From Pedobacter antarcticus (lineage in GTDB: Bacteria > Bacteroidota > Bacteroidia > Sphingobacteriales > Sphingobacteriaceae), in NCBI RefSeq assembly GCF_900112985.1, contig NZ_FONS01000007.1:106695-170694 (forward strand): a stretch of DNA of 64,000 nt, written 5' to 3'. How positions within the stretch are numbered: the stretch's first letter is position 1; each line of letters begins with the position of its first letter. A program made the translations under genes and the position numbers. Shown here piece after piece: positions 19,467 through 28,481 of the stretch. Below the pieces are notes generated by a model. It was not told the DNA's origin and searched no databases. It was given only the letters and a program-made list of their open reading frames with translations.

Positions 19467-20390
19467 ATGGTTAATCTGGAATGGTATAGGACTTTCAAAG
19501 CAATTTATGAGACAGGGACACTCACAGGAGCTGCAGAAACGTTGTTTATTTCCCAGCCGGGGGTAAGTTTGCATCTGAGTTCTTTGGAGAATTACACCGG
19601 TTATAAGCTTTTTGACCGGACATCCCGTAGGATGGTTCCCACTGAAAAAGGTAAAGTGCTTTATAATTATGTGCTGGAGGCAATTTTGAAGCTGGAGACG
19701 GCCGAACAGCACTTTCACCGTAACAGTACAAAAGAAAAGCCGACGCTTAGTCTGGGGATGTGTTTCGAGACTTTTCAGCTAATATTGGAACCACATTTAT
19801 CTAAACTTCCGTTTAATGTAATTGTTAAATTTGGAGATTATCAGCAAATGATCAATGAACTGGATAACGGGATTCTGGATTTGATTATCACGCCGCACAA
19901 AGACTTATCGAAAAATCTTACTTATCATGGTTTTGGTACGGAACGGATTGTGCTCATTGCAGGTGCTGCGACGGATACGACCGATTTTGAGCGGTGGATG
20001 CAACAGAATGACAGGTCTGGGATGCAGGCTTGGTTAAAGCAGCAACTTTGGTTTGGGACTGCAGGGGATATGGAACACCTGCTGAAATTCTGGTTTAAGA
20101 ACTTTAATTCAAGGATTGACTTTAAACCTAATTTTATTGTTCCAAATATGAGATCTATTATCAGGTGTCTAAGTGGTGAAAGAGGACTGGCTGTTATTCC
20201 TGATTTTCTTTGCAGGGACGAAGTGAATTCTGGTAAAGTGAAAATACTCTGGGAAGGTTTTCTTCCAATGGAAAACACATTGCACTTTGCATCTAGAAAA
20301 AAAACTATTTACTCGGATGAAATTGAAACGATTAAAAAGGTCTTTATTCAGGACATTTCTCCGGTCCGCCCGCTACCTGTTTCTTCCTGA
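19467..20390 (+). CDS. LysR-family transcriptional regulator
   Basis: The 307-residue regulator has an N-terminal winged helix-turn-helix typical of LysR (LEWYRTFKAIYETGTLTGAA, then SQPGVSLHLSSLENYTGYKLFDR) and a C-terminal periplasmic-binding-protein-like effector domain from about residue 90. LysR proteins usually control a divergently transcribed neighbour, but the upstream gene here runs in the same direction, so the target is not obvious. A putative target in the adjoining spacer was not seen. Confidence 0.92.
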   Translation: MVNLEWYRTFKAIYETGTLTGAAETLFISQPGVSLHLSSLENYTGYKLFDRTSRRMVPTEKGKVLYNYVLEAILKLETAEQHFHRNSTKEKPTLSLGMCFETFQLILEPHLSKLPFNVIVKFGDYQQMINELDNGILDLIITPHKDLSKNLTYHGFGTERIVLIAGAATDTTDFERWMQQNDRSGMQAWLKQQLWFGTAGDMEHLLKFWFKNFNSRIDFKPNFIVPNMRSIIRCLSGERGLAVIPDFLCRDEVNSGKVKILWEGFLPMENTLHFASRKKTIYSDEIETIKKVFIQDISPVRPLPVSS

Positions 20391-20448
20391 GGTCTCACGG
20401 ATTCTTAAGCTGATTTAATTTTCTTTACCTGAATACAGCTTAAAAAAT

Positions 20449-20456
20449 TACCTTTG
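20449..20456 (+). promoter_or_regulatory. Putative -7 element for thrS-infC-rpmI-rplT
   Basis: TACCTTTG matches the Bacteroidota -7 consensus TAnnTTTG exactly and lies 75 bp before the thrS start. A clear -33 TTTG partner at the expected distance was not found. Confidence 0.45.
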
Positions 20457-20531
20457 TATTTGCTGAAATCACCTTGTAAGTGATGGCAAAACATATATTT
20501 TTTTTTATCATATTTAAAATCATAGTTGTAG

Positions 20532-22457
20532 ATGATTAACATTACACTTCCTGATGGCTCTGTCCGCCCTTTCGAAAAGGGGACTTCTGCTCATCAAATT
20601 GCACTTTCTATTTCTGAAGGACTTGCCCGCAATGTATTGGCTGCTGAAGTCAATGGCGTAGTCTGGGACTCTGTCCGGCCAATTGAGTCGGATGCAACAG
20701 TTAAATTGCTGACTTGGAACGATACGGCGGGTAAAGCGACTTTCTGGCACTCTTCTGCACATATAATGGCGGAAGCTTTAGAAGCTCTATATCCGGGTAC
20801 CAAATTTGGTATCGGTCCGGCGATTGAAACCGGCTTCTATTATGATGTTGATTTCGGAGATCATGAGTTTTCTTCTGATGACTTTAAAACGATTGAAGCG
20901 AAGTTCATGGAACTGGCAAAGCAGAAAGAAGTTTTTACCAGAGAAAATGTCTCAAAGGCTGATGCTGTCGCCTATTTCACAGAAAAAGGAGATGAGTATA
21001 AACTAGACCTTATTGACGGTTTACAGGATGGTCAGATCACTTTTTATAAACAAGGTGAATTTACTGATTTATGCCGTGGCCCACACATTCCGAATACCGG
21101 TTTTATCAAGGCTGTAAAGCTTATGAATGTTGCTGGTGCTTACTGGAGAGGAGATGAGACTAAAAAACAGCTCACCCGGATTTATGGCGTTACTTTTCCG
21201 AAAGCGAGCGAGCTGACTGAATATCTCCATATGATTGAGGAGGCTAAAAAGCGAGACCACCGTAAGTTAGGTAAGGAACTTGAGCTTTTTGCATTTTCAG
21301 AAAAAGTAGGGATGGGTTTACCTTTATGGTTGCCTAAAGGAACAGCACTAAGAGAAAGATTGGTTAATTTCCTGACTAAAGCGCAAGCTAAATCTGGTTA
21401 CGAACAGGTAATTACACCGCATATTGGACATAAAAATCTTTATGTGACTTCAGGTCACTGGGATAAATATGGTAAGGATTCTTTTCAATCGATAAAAACT
21501 CCGCAGGAAGGTGAGGAGTTTCTGTTGAAGCCGATGAACTGCCCGCACCATTGTGAGATTTATAAAGTAAAACCACGTTCTTACAAAGACCTTCCTTTAC
21601 GGTTCGCTGAATTCGGTACTGTTTACCGTTATGAGCAAAGTGGGGAACTGCATGGTTTAACAAGGGTAAGAGGGTTTACTCAGGATGATGCTCACTTGTT
21701 CTGTCGTCCGGATCAGGTTAAAGAGGAGTTTAAAAAAGTAATCGATCTTGTACTGTATGTTTTTAAATCTTTAGGTTTTAACGACTACACTGCTCAGATC
21801 TCACTTCGTGATCCAGATAACAAGGCTAAGTACATCGGTTCTGATGAGAACTGGAAAATGGCTGAAGACGCTATTATCGAAGCTGCTGCTGAGAAAGAGC
21901 TGCCTACAGTCGTAGAGCTGGGAGAAGCAGCCTTTTACGGACCTAAACTGGACTTCATGGTAAAAGATGCTTTAGGAAGAAAATGGCAGCTCGGAACGAT
22001 CCAGGTTGATTATAATCTACCAGAGAGATTTGAACTGGAATATACCGGTAGCGATAATCTAAAGCACAGACCAGTCATGATTCACCGTGCTCCATTTGGT
22101 TCACTGGAACGCTTTGTGGCTGTGCTGATTGAACATTGTGCAGGAAATTTCCCTTTATGGCTTTCCCCGGAACAATTTATCATACTTCCTATCTCAGAAA
22201 AATATGAAGATTATGCTAAAAAAGTTTCAGATGAACTAAATAATTCCGATATTCGCGGTTTGATTGACTTTCGTGATGAAAAAATCGGAAGAAAAATCAG
22301 GGATGCTGAGGTGAAGAAAACGCCTTATATGTTGATTATCGGTGAGAAGGAAATGACTGAAGGGAAGGTTTCGGTAAGAAAACATGGCGAGGGTGATCTC
22401 GGAGAGATGACTATCCAGGATTTCAGTGAATTATTAATTAAAGAAATAACAGTTTAA
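20532..22457 (+). CDS. thrS: Threonine-tRNA ligase
   Basis: The 641-residue class II synthetase has the normal order: TGS domain (about 1-60), editing domain with the zinc-like [11 protein letters not shown] motif, and the catalytic core. Core features are the zinc-binding [11 protein letters not shown] segment, motif 2 ([17 protein letters not shown], here [19 protein letters not shown]), the [11 protein letters not shown] motif 3, and a C-terminal anticodon-binding domain ending near residue 640. It charges tRNA-Thr in the cytosol. It heads the conserved thrS-infC-rpmI-rplT cluster; the next start is 13 bp away. Confidence 0.98.
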   Translation: MINITLPDGSVRPFEKGTSAHQIALSISEGLARNVLAAEVNGVVWDSVRPIESDATVKLLTWNDTAGKATFWHSSAHIMAEALEALYPGTKFGIGPAIETGFYYDVDFGDHEFSSDDFKTIEAKFMELAKQKEVFTRENVSKADAVAYFTEKGDEYKLDLIDGLQDGQITFYKQGEFTDLCRGPHIPNTGFIKAVKLMNVAGAYWRGDETKKQLTRIYGVTFPKASELTEYLHMIEEAKKRDHRKLGKELELFAFSEKVGMGLPLWLPKGTALRERLVNFLTKAQAKSGYEQVITPHIGHKNLYVTSGHWDKYGKDSFQSIKTPQEGEEFLLKPMNCPHHCEIYKVKPRSYKDLPLRFAEFGTVYRYEQSGELHGLTRVRGFTQDDAHLFCRPDQVKEEFKKVIDLVLYVFKSLGFNDYTAQISLRDPDNKAKYIGSDENWKMAEDAIIEAAAEKELPTVVELGEAAFYGPKLDFMVKDALGRKWQLGTIQVDYNLPERFELEYTGSDNLKHRPVMIHRAPFGSLERFVAVLIEHCAGNFPLWLSPEQFIILPISEKYEDYAKKVSDELNNSDIRGLIDFRDEKIGRKIRDAEVKKTPYMLIIGEKEMTEGKVSVRKHGEGDLGEMTIQDFSELLIKEITV

Positions 22458-22470
22458 ATAGTATATAAAT

Positions 22471-23040
22471 TTGGCATTAGGCAGACCAGGATTTAACAGG
22501 GGACCACGTCCTCCTTTTAAGAAAAAAGAAGCAGAACATAATATTAATCAGTTTATCAGAGCCCAGGAGGTTAGATTAGCTGGAGATAATGTTGAACCAG
22601 GGATCTATCCTTTGGCAAAAGCTTTAGCCCTTGCCGATGAACTGGAACTGGATCTGGTTGAGATATCTCCTAACGCGGTACCTCCGGTTTGCAGAATCAT
22701 TGATTACAGCAAGTTCGTTTACGAGCAGAAGAAAAAGCAGAAAGAGATTAAAGCGAATGCTAAGCAGACCATTATCAAGGAGATCCGTTTCGGACCGAAT
22801 ACAAACGATCACGATTTTCAGTTTAAACTGAAACATGCGGTAAGTTTCCTTGAAAACGGCGAAAAGGTTAGAGCATACGTTCACTTTAAGGGTAGAGCAA
22901 TTGTTTATAAGGAGCAAGGTGAGATTTTGTTACTTAAATTTGCACAGGCTCTGGAAGATATTGGAAAAGTGGAACTTCTACCTAAATTAGAGGGTAAAAG
23001 AATGTTCCTTACGCTTGCTCCAAAAGTTGCGAAAAAATAA
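22471..23040 (+). CDS. infC: Translation initiation factor IF-3 (TTG start)
   Basis: The 189-residue protein has both IF-3 domains: N-domain with [15 protein letters not shown] and [20 protein letters not shown], lysine-rich linker with [15 protein letters not shown], and C-domain with [20 protein letters not shown]. No ATG lies near the conserved N-terminus; the only reasonable initiator is the TTG at 22471. Rare initiator codons are a known device of infC, because IF-3 discriminates against non-canonical starts and so represses itself (established in E. coli with AUU). The same autocontrol is inferred here. It lies between thrS and rpmI. Confidence 0.96.
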   Translation: MALGRPGFNRGPRPPFKKKEAEHNINQFIRAQEVRLAGDNVEPGIYPLAKALALADELELDLVEISPNAVPPVCRIIDYSKFVYEQKKKQKEIKANAKQTIIKEIRFGPNTNDHDFQFKLKHAVSFLENGEKVRAYVHFKGRAIVYKEQGEILLLKFAQALEDIGKVELLPKLEGKRMFLTLAPKVAKK

Positions 23041-23066
23041 ATAAATTACATAAATAAAGACAGGTT

Positions 23067-23267
23067 ATGCCAAAAATGAAAACCAATTCCAGTGCTAAAA
23101 AGCGTTTTTCGCTTACTGGAACAGGTAAAATCGCAAGAAAGAACGCATACAAAAGCCACATCTTAACTAAGATGTCCACTAAACGTAAGCGTAATTTAGG
23201 TCACACCTCAATGGTGTCTAGTGCTGATATGGGCAACGTTAAGCGTATGCTTGCTATCGGAAAATAA
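23067..23267 (+). CDS. rpmI: 50S ribosomal protein L35
   Basis: The 66-residue basic protein has the L35 pattern [28 protein letters not shown] and the final [12 protein letters not shown] end. It is a structural component of the large ribosomal subunit. It follows infC by 26 bp and precedes rplT by 73 bp in the usual gene order. Confidence 0.97.
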   Translation: MPKMKTNSSAKKRFSLTGTGKIARKNAYKSHILTKMSTKRKRNLGHTSMVSSADMGNVKRMLAIGK

Positions 23268-23340
23268 TTAATTTTAACCAGGTACCCGGTAGTAAGTTTG
23301 CTGAAATACGCAACACCGCTTATCAAAAAACAACAACACT

Positions 23341-23685
23341 ATGCCACGTTCGGTAAACGCAGTAGCTTCGAGAAGAAGAAGGAAAAAAGTCCTAAATATG
23401 GCCAAAGGCTATTGGGGATCAAGAAGTAAAGTATTCACTGTAGCTAAAAATACGGTAGAAAAAGGTTTGCAATATGCATACCGTGACCGTAAAGTTAAGA
23501 AAAGAGAATTCCGTGGATTATGGATCCAACGTATTAACGCTGGTGCACGTCAGCACGGTATCTCTTACTCACAACTGATTGGTAAATTAGCAACTAAAAA
23601 CATCGGTTTAAACCGTAAAGTTTTAGCTGATTTAGCTATGAATCACCCAGAAGCTTTCAAAGCTGTGATTGATACAGTTAAATAG
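23341..23685 (+). CDS. rplT: 50S ribosomal protein L20
   Basis: The 114-residue protein shows the L20 pattern [28 protein letters not shown] and [20 protein letters not shown]. It binds 23S rRNA early in 50S assembly and in several bacteria also represses its own operon. The 73-bp spacer before it could hold a leader, but no clear L20-binding fold was identified. A strong terminator follows. Confidence 0.97.
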   Translation: MPRSVNAVASRRRRKKVLNMAKGYWGSRSKVFTVAKNTVEKGLQYAYRDRKVKKREFRGLWIQRINAGARQHGISYSQLIGKLATKNIGLNRKVLADLAMNHPEAFKAVIDTVK

Positions 23686-23702
23686 TGAAATGATAATATA
23701 TC

Positions 23703-23734
23703 AAAAAAGGAGAGCATTTGCTCTCCTTTTTTTT
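23703..23734 (+). terminator. Intrinsic terminator after rplT
   Basis: GAGAGCA and TGCTCTC arms, extended by flanking A-run and T-run, form a tight hairpin followed by eight or more T. It ends the thrS-infC-rpmI-rplT transcript. Confidence 0.93.
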
Positions 23735-23802
23735 GCCTCATAATTTATATATTATTGGCTTTTGTACTATATACTCCGGGCCTAATCTGAAATAAATAGT
23801 GA

Positions 23803-24216
23803 TTATGCTTTAGTCGCTGTAGAATCGGCTCTCAGTCCTCTTTTTTTACCTTTCATACCATGATGAGATCTTTTTTTCTCTTTATGGATAGTTTCAAGTT
23901 TAGTCTGCTGCTCTGCAGTAAGAACTTTATTTAACTGTTCCCGGTTTTCTTTCATGCCCTTCATCGCCAGGTCCTTTTTTTGATCCCTTTCGGCTTTTGC
24001 TTTTTGATGCCAGTCCTGGTTTTGTTTAAACTTGTTAAGTTCAATCGCGTAAACTTTTTGTTTCTGGTCAGCTGTCAGGCTCAATTCTTTCTCCAGTTTT
24101 GCAGTGCTTTTTTCCGCCCTTTGCTCTGGAGTTAATTGTTGTTTTTTACCTTGTTGTGCATAAGTTGCAGTGAATCCCATCAGTGCAATTGCGAATGTTA
24201 AAAAGATCTTTTTCAT
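23803..24216 (-). CDS. DUF4890-type exported protein (Spy/CpxP-like)
   Basis: The 137-residue protein has a signal peptide ending near TYAQQG and then a very basic, helical mature part with LTPEQRAEK, LSLTADQKQKVY and VLTAEQQTK repeats. These LTxxQ-type motifs resemble periplasmic Spy/CpxP chaperone-like proteins and the Bacteroidota DUF4890 family. A role in envelope stress is inferred only from this resemblance. It is monocistronic, convergent with rplT and upstream of nothing obviously related. Confidence 0.75.
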   Translation of the reverse strand: MKKIFLTFAIALMGFTATYAQQGKKQQLTPEQRAEKSTAKLEKELSLTADQKQKVYAIELNKFKQNQDWHQKAKAERDQKKDLAMKGMKENREQLNKVLTAEQQTKLETIHKEKKRSHHGMKGKKRGLRADSTATKA

Positions 24217-24325
24217 CTGTGTATGTTTTAATTTCCATGTGGCAACGCTATGTAAGCCGTTGCCTTGTTTTTATGGATAGAGTGTGAAAAAGCCAAACGG
24301 TTTAATCCGCATATGTTAAAAGATG

Positions 24326-25102
24326 TTAATTCTTGTTGAGCTGAGATAAAGATTTTTGCATTTGTGACATCATATTACTTAATGTTTCTATTGTTGGTTC
24401 TGGCGCAGGATCCGGGAGGGAAGTACTGATAAAAGCTTTGGCTTTCCATATTTCCAATATATCGTCTGCGGGAATGAGATACGGATCATATAGTTTGTTA
24501 TCGGATACTAATTTTAATTCTTTCTTCTCCTTAAAACGGTTGCCTGCACGTTTGTAGACAACGCCTTCATTTTTACTGATAATAATATAGGTTTCACCTA
24601 TTTTAACATCGTTCCAGTTATCCATATACTCACCTATAATAACACTTCCAGGCTGGATGGGTAACATAGAATCTCCCATGATTTCAAATGCCCTAAAAGT
24701 ACCGTGGTTGAGAGAGGGGAGCGGAAGGTGAAACTTAGGCAAATCTTTAATGAACTCAGGGTCTGAGAATCCATTTAAGTAGCCTGCACTTGCTTTCACC
24801 GGTACCATTTCAATATTCTCATTATCCTGAGAATCGACTGAAATACTTAGAATCCTAAGATTAGTTCCCTGGCTTTTTAACTGCGGTTTCCACTTATCGG
24901 TGATTTGTTCATTGATAAACTCATCTATAGTCAGTTCGTAATGTTCTGCTATTTTTTTTAGTAATTCATATTTTGGTTCAGCCCGGTCTTCTTCATATGC
25001 ACCCACTAATGATCTTTTAATTCCCATTATATCAGCGAATTGTTGCTGTGTGTGGCTGTTTTTCTTTCTGAGGTATTTGAGGTTGCTGGAAATATTAGAC
25101 AT
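24326..25102 (-). CDS. XRE-S24 repressor (CI/LexA-like, probably self-cleaving)
   Basis: The 258-residue protein has an N-terminal XRE helix-turn-helix (residues 5-65; QQFADIMGIKRSLVGAYEE) and a C-terminal S24 peptidase fold. The expected serine-lysine dyad is present: S145 in MGDSM and K184 in VVYKR. An Ala106-Gly107 bond in KASAGYLNG lies 38 residues before the serine, the right place for LexA/CI-type autocleavage. Such repressors are inactivated by self-cleavage on DNA damage. A C-terminal tail of about 35 residues after the S24 fold is Ser/Met/Gln-rich. It faces two phage-like genes across three operator-like repeats, so it probably controls both itself and them. Confidence 0.88.
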   Translation of the reverse strand: MSNISSNLKYLRKKNSHTQQQFADIMGIKRSLVGAYEEDRAEPKYELLKKIAEHYELTIDEFINEQITDKWKPQLKSQGTNLRILSISVDSQDNENIEMVPVKASAGYLNGFSDPEFIKDLPKFHLPLPSLNHGTFRAFEIMGDSMLPIQPGSVIIGEYMDNWNDVKIGETYIIISKNEGVVYKRAGNRFKEKKELKLVSDNKLYDPYLIPADDILEIWKAKAFISTSLPDPAPEPTIETLSNMMSQMQKSLSQLNKN

Positions 25103-25132
25103 AAAAATAAAATTAAAAAAAAGTTTGTTTAT

Positions 25133-25147
25133 ACTAAAATAGTTAGT
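25133..25147. promoter_or_regulatory. Operator-like repeat O1
   Basis: ACTAA-N5-TTAGT is a perfect 5+5 palindrome centred on 25140. It overlaps the spacer of a putative rightward promoter (TTTG at 25124-25127, TAATATTG at 25147-25154), so binding there would block the GIY-YIG/ORF6N operon. Confidence 0.65.
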
Positions 25148-25155
25148 AATATTGT

Positions 25156-25170
25156 ACCAATAAAGTTAGT
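25156..25170. promoter_or_regulatory. Operator-like repeat O2
   Basis: ACCAA-N5-TTAGT differs from the O1 arm in one base and is centred 23 bp from O1. It would sit over the start site of the putative rightward promoter. Confidence 0.6.
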
Positions 25171-25198
25171 AATATTTAAGACTTGAACAAATCTTTAT

Positions 25199-25213
25199 AC
25201 TAAATTAATTAGT
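25199..25213. promoter_or_regulatory. Operator-like repeat O3
   Basis: ACTAA-N5-TTAGT has the same perfect arms as O1 and is centred 43 bp from O2, close to where a promoter for the leftward repressor gene would be expected. Confidence 0.65.
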
Positions 25214-25234
25214 GGTCCTTTTAAACTGAATGCT

Positions 25235-25585
25235 ATGAAAAAATTCGTCTATATCGTTACCGACAGAAACAGAAATAGTTTACATGTAGGTATCAGTGCT
25301 GATCTGATTAAAACTCTTGATTTTTATAAACAGATTCCAAGTCTTTTCTTTGACAGCTCACAACATTTGACCAGACTGGTGTATTTTGAAGAATTTAAGA
25401 CTGAGATGCAGGCGCTTAGTAGATTTAAACTGATTAGCCGTTTCACCAGAATGCAAAAGGAGCGTCTAATTCGTTCCTGCAACCCGGATTGGGTTGACCT
25501 TACAATAGGTTTGGACTTTGAACATATTACGATGAACAGACCTTTATCTAATCAGGTGAAATTGCCGTTGGCCATACTCTCCTGA
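25235..25585 (+). CDS. Degenerate GIY-YIG-like protein
   Basis: The 116-residue protein follows the pattern of short GIY-YIG nucleases: N-terminal FVYIVTDRNRNSLHVGISADL, middle LVYFEEFKTEMQALSRFKLI and C-terminal NPDWVDL. However, the expected YIG is HVG (H17), the Arg-containing helix reads LIKTLDF, and the position of the metal-binding Glu (usually in REKQ) is Phe64. It is therefore probably not a nuclease and may act as a DNA- or protein-binding scaffold. It is divergent from the S24 repressor and 14 bp before the preferred start of the ORF6N gene. Confidence 0.7.
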   Translation: MKKFVYIVTDRNRNSLHVGISADLIKTLDFYKQIPSLFFDSSQHLTRLVYFEEFKTEMQALSRFKLISRFTRMQKERLIRSCNPDWVDLTIGLDFEHITMNRPLSNQVKLPLAILS

Positions 25586-25599
25586 CTCAATTGAAGATT

Positions 25600-25974
25600 A
25601 TGGAAGAAGTATCTCTCCATATTGATCAGTTGAATTACGGCTATGGGCTGATTGATAAAGTATATAGCTTGAGAAACCAACTTGTTATCGTTGAACAGGA
25701 TATCATTGGATTATTTAATCTCAACTATCCTATGATTCAGGATCTGATGTTTTTATGTCGTCATAACTTCCCGGATTCATGCGCTTTCCTGATCAATGAT
25801 TTAGAGCAGCAATCACTCATAGAACAGGGATATGGGCTATCGACTAACTCGTGTAGAGTTTATACAGAGGAAGGGGCTATCTTAATTGGTATATTAATAA
25901 ATTCAGAAAAAGCAGACCAGATTAGCAATAGTATTATTCAGATATTTGCTTCTTTGCGGGAAATGTCTATTTAA
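25600..25974 (+). CDS. ORF6N-domain (phage antirepressor-like) protein
   Basis: The 124-residue product starts at ATG 25600; an in-frame TTG at 25591 is less likely. Two segments resemble ORF6N/KilA-type domains: DKVYSLRNQLVIVEQDIIGLF near the start, and YTEEGAILIGILINSEKAD followed by an IFASLREM helix at the end. In family members the corresponding second segment is FTEQGVAMLS and a REM-type helix. ORF6N proteins occur in phages as antirepressor or DNA-binding modules. It shares a transcript with the GIY-YIG-like gene and is opposite a CI-like repressor, which fits an antirepressor role. The match is by pattern and not by search. Confidence 0.6.
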   Translation: MEEVSLHIDQLNYGYGLIDKVYSLRNQLVIVEQDIIGLFNLNYPMIQDLMFLCRHNFPDSCAFLINDLEQQSLIEQGYGLSTNSCRVYTEEGAILIGILINSEKADQISNSIIQIFASLREMSI

Positions 25975-25975
25975 C

Positions 25976-26009
25976 AAAAAGAGGGGGTTCATTGGAACCC
26001 CCTCTTTTT
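25976..26009. terminator. Bidirectional terminator
   Basis: AAAAAGAGGGGGTTC and GAACCCCCTCTTTTT form a perfect 15-bp stem with a 4-base loop between the convergent ORF6N and PBP1A genes. It functions on both strands. Confidence 0.94.
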
Positions 26010-26030
26010 GTTTTTTAAGCCAGTATATCA

Positions 26031-28481
26031 TTAATTATTTTTGACTTCATTTTTCTTTCTTTCTTTTTCTTCTTGTCTTTGTTTCCTTCTCAATTCTCTT
26101 TCTTCTTTTCTGGTTAAAGGAACTGTTGGAACTAATTGTTTAGGCGCAGGCTCCGCGGCTTTTTTCTCTGAAGATTTTACCTCTTCCTGCTTTTCAACTG
26201 CTGGCTCACTCTCAGAAACAGGTTCGGTCTGGAGTGAATCCGTAACGAGTGTGTCTGTAGCGACTGTATCCTGAACATAAACCGGTGTAGGGCAATTTAT
26301 ATTTCTTGTAATGGGCACGGTTGCTTTTGGAAACGGGCCGTAAGTGTACCCCGTAGATGTATCATGATATACTTTTTCCATGAATTTAGCGAAAATGGGC
26401 AATGCTGTTCTGGAACCTTCTCCGGTTTCTCCATTTTTGAAGTGTGCCGACCGCTCATCGCAGCCTACCCAAACGCCTGTAACCAGATCTTTGGTAACAC
26501 CCATATACCAGGCATCAACATAGTCGGAAGAAGTTCCGGTTTTACCACCGATCTGATTGTTGTTTTTCCATAAATCCCACTCCCAGAGTGCTCTGGATGT
26601 TCCTCCCGGTTCTTCCATGCCACCACGGAGCATATACAACATTAACCATGCTATTTCCTCTGAAAGTACTCTCTTGGTTTTGGCCTCGAAATCTTCAATC
26701 AAATTATTATCCTGATCGGTGATCTTCTCTACAAGAATCGGGTCTGTACGCACTCCTTTATTCAGGAATGTGCCATAAGCCCGTACCATCTCATAAACTG
26801 ACACATCATTAGGGCCCAGACTTACTGAAGGCACAGATTGAAGCGGACTCTCAATGCCGCATTCATGTGCCCATTTCACAACATTGTCCCAGCCAACATG
26901 TTCAGTGACCTGTGCAGTTACTGTATTAACAGACCTGCCTAAAGCTGCACGTAAGGACATCTCCCGGTAGGAGTTCTCCCAATTTGCATTTCTAGGTTCC
27001 CAATACTCTGTTTTGCCTTTTTCTTCGTATTTAATTCTAACAGGTTTATCTATAAAAGTGTCACAGGGGCCCATTCCGCTTTCCATAGCAGCCAGATAGG
27101 CGAAAGGTTTAAAGGTTGATCCAGCTTGTCTTTTAGATTGATTTACGTGGTCATATTTGAAGAATTTATGATCAACACCTCCAACCCATACTTTGATTTT
27201 ACCAGTGAATGGATCTAATGTCATCATTCCTGTATTCATTATTTTCCCGTAATATCTGATTGAATCCAATGTAGAAAACAGGGTGTCACGGTCACCTTTA
27301 TAAGAGAAGATAGTCATCTTCTTTTTCTTATTAAAGTAGGCTAATACTGAGTCTGGATTATTAGGGTACTTTTTCTCTAGCATAGCGTATATCGGCAAGC
27401 CTTTCATGGCTCGCGCCGGATAATCAATCTTACGCTTTTCAGAATCCTGCCACGGGTCTTCATTCCCCCATACGTTGTAAAACCGTTTTTGTATTATTCG
27501 CATTTGATCAGCAACTGCTTCTTCTGCGTAGTTTTGTAGTTTAGAGTCAATTGTGGTGTAAATTTTAAGTCCGTCCTCGTAAAGGTCGTATCCGTTTTTT
27601 TCACACCATTTCTCCAGGTATTTGGAAACCGCTGCCCGGAGATAGGAATCGCCATCACTACCGTCATCTACGCGGCCTTCTTTTAATTTCAATGGCTTTT
27701 TCTTAAATTCTGCTAATTCTCCGGCGCTGATATACCCATATTTGTTCATCTGGGACAAAGAAACATTTCTCCGGTCTAAAGCTCGCTGCGGATATTTGAT
27801 AGGATTAAACATAGATGTACCCTTTAACATACCTACCAATAATGCCGATTCAGGAACAGATAAAGAATCACTCTGCTTATCGAAATATACTCTTGCAGCA
27901 GTTTTAATCCCGTAAGCATTATTACCAAATGATACCGTATTCAGATACATGGTTATAATATCTTCTTTACTGTAGTTTGATTCCAGCTTTACTGCCGTCA
28001 TCCACTCTTTTAGTTTAGTGATGATTGTTCTTACAACGGGAATATGTTTGATAAATCCTTGTGATTTATTGTACCTGGTACGGTAAAGATTTTTAGCTAG
28101 TTGCTGGGTTATGGTACTGGCTCCACGTTTGTCTCCCGTGGCAGTAGAAACGCCACTTGAGATCAATGAACGAAAGTCAATTCCAATATGCTTGTAAAAT
28201 CTTGCGTCTTCAGTGGCGACTAAAGCATTGACTACACTAGGTGAAATTTGCTTGAATGTCACTGGAGTCCGGTTTTCTTTATAATATCGGCCGATAAGTT
28301 TACCGTCAGATGTGTATAACTCCGATCCGACACTTAACGTTGGGATCTTTATATCGTGATACGATGGGGAGTAGCCGAAAAGCCATAGGAAATTGAGCTG
28401 TAGACTTGAAAAGAATAAAATTATACAGAATACAAATATGGCGAAATAACGTAGGTATTTGTTTTGTATTTCTTTGAACAT
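26031..28481 (-). CDS. Class A penicillin-binding protein (PBP1A-like)
   Basis: The 816-residue bifunctional peptidoglycan synthase has a short cytoplasmic tail, one membrane anchor (about 10-38), a GT51 glycosyltransferase domain with catalytic E91 in ATEDARFYKH and the RGASTITQQLAKNLY motif, and a transpeptidase domain. The transpeptidase motifs are S455-TFK, SVN in GRSVNTVTA and KTGT in GGKTGTSS. The last 80 residues form a charged, Glu/Lys-rich tail, probably disordered. It polymerises and crosslinks glycan strands at the outer face of the inner membrane. It is the second wall synthase in this window, beside the SEDS-PBP fusion. Confidence 0.96.
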   Translation of the reverse strand: MFKEIQNKYLRYFAIFVFCIILFFSSLQLNFLWLFGYSPSYHDIKIPTLSVGSELYTSDGKLIGRYYKENRTPVTFKQISPSVVNALVATEDARFYKHIGIDFRSLISSGVSTATGDKRGASTITQQLAKNLYRTRYNKSQGFIKHIPVVRTIITKLKEWMTAVKLESNYSKEDIITMYLNTVSFGNNAYGIKTAARVYFDKQSDSLSVPESALLVGMLKGTSMFNPIKYPQRALDRRNVSLSQMNKYGYISAGELAEFKKKPLKLKEGRVDDGSDGDSYLRAAVSKYLEKWCEKNGYDLYEDGLKIYTTIDSKLQNYAEEAVADQMRIIQKRFYNVWGNEDPWQDSEKRKIDYPARAMKGLPIYAMLEKKYPNNPDSVLAYFNKKKKMTIFSYKGDRDTLFSTLDSIRYYGKIMNTGMMTLDPFTGKIKVWVGGVDHKFFKYDHVNQSKRQAGSTFKPFAYLAAMESGMGPCDTFIDKPVRIKYEEKGKTEYWEPRNANWENSYREMSLRAALGRSVNTVTAQVTEHVGWDNVVKWAHECGIESPLQSVPSVSLGPNDVSVYEMVRAYGTFLNKGVRTDPILVEKITDQDNNLIEDFEAKTKRVLSEEIAWLMLYMLRGGMEEPGGTSRALWEWDLWKNNNQIGGKTGTSSDYVDAWYMGVTKDLVTGVWVGCDERSAHFKNGETGEGSRTALPIFAKFMEKVYHDTSTGYTYGPFPKATVPITRNINCPTPVYVQDTVATDTLVTDSLQTEPVSESEPAVEKQEEVKSSEKKAAEPAPKQLVPTVPLTRKEERELRRKQRQEEKERKKNEVKNN

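Noticed and set aside
23268..23340. Possible L20-binding leader between rpmI and rplT
   Set aside because: The spacer is short and I could not draw a convincing pseudoknot or L20-site mimic.
24326..25974. Whole prophage or prophage remnant
   Set aside because: No integrase, terminase, capsid, tail or attachment-site genes are present; flanking genes are ordinary chromosomal ones. Only the regulatory trio is phage-like.
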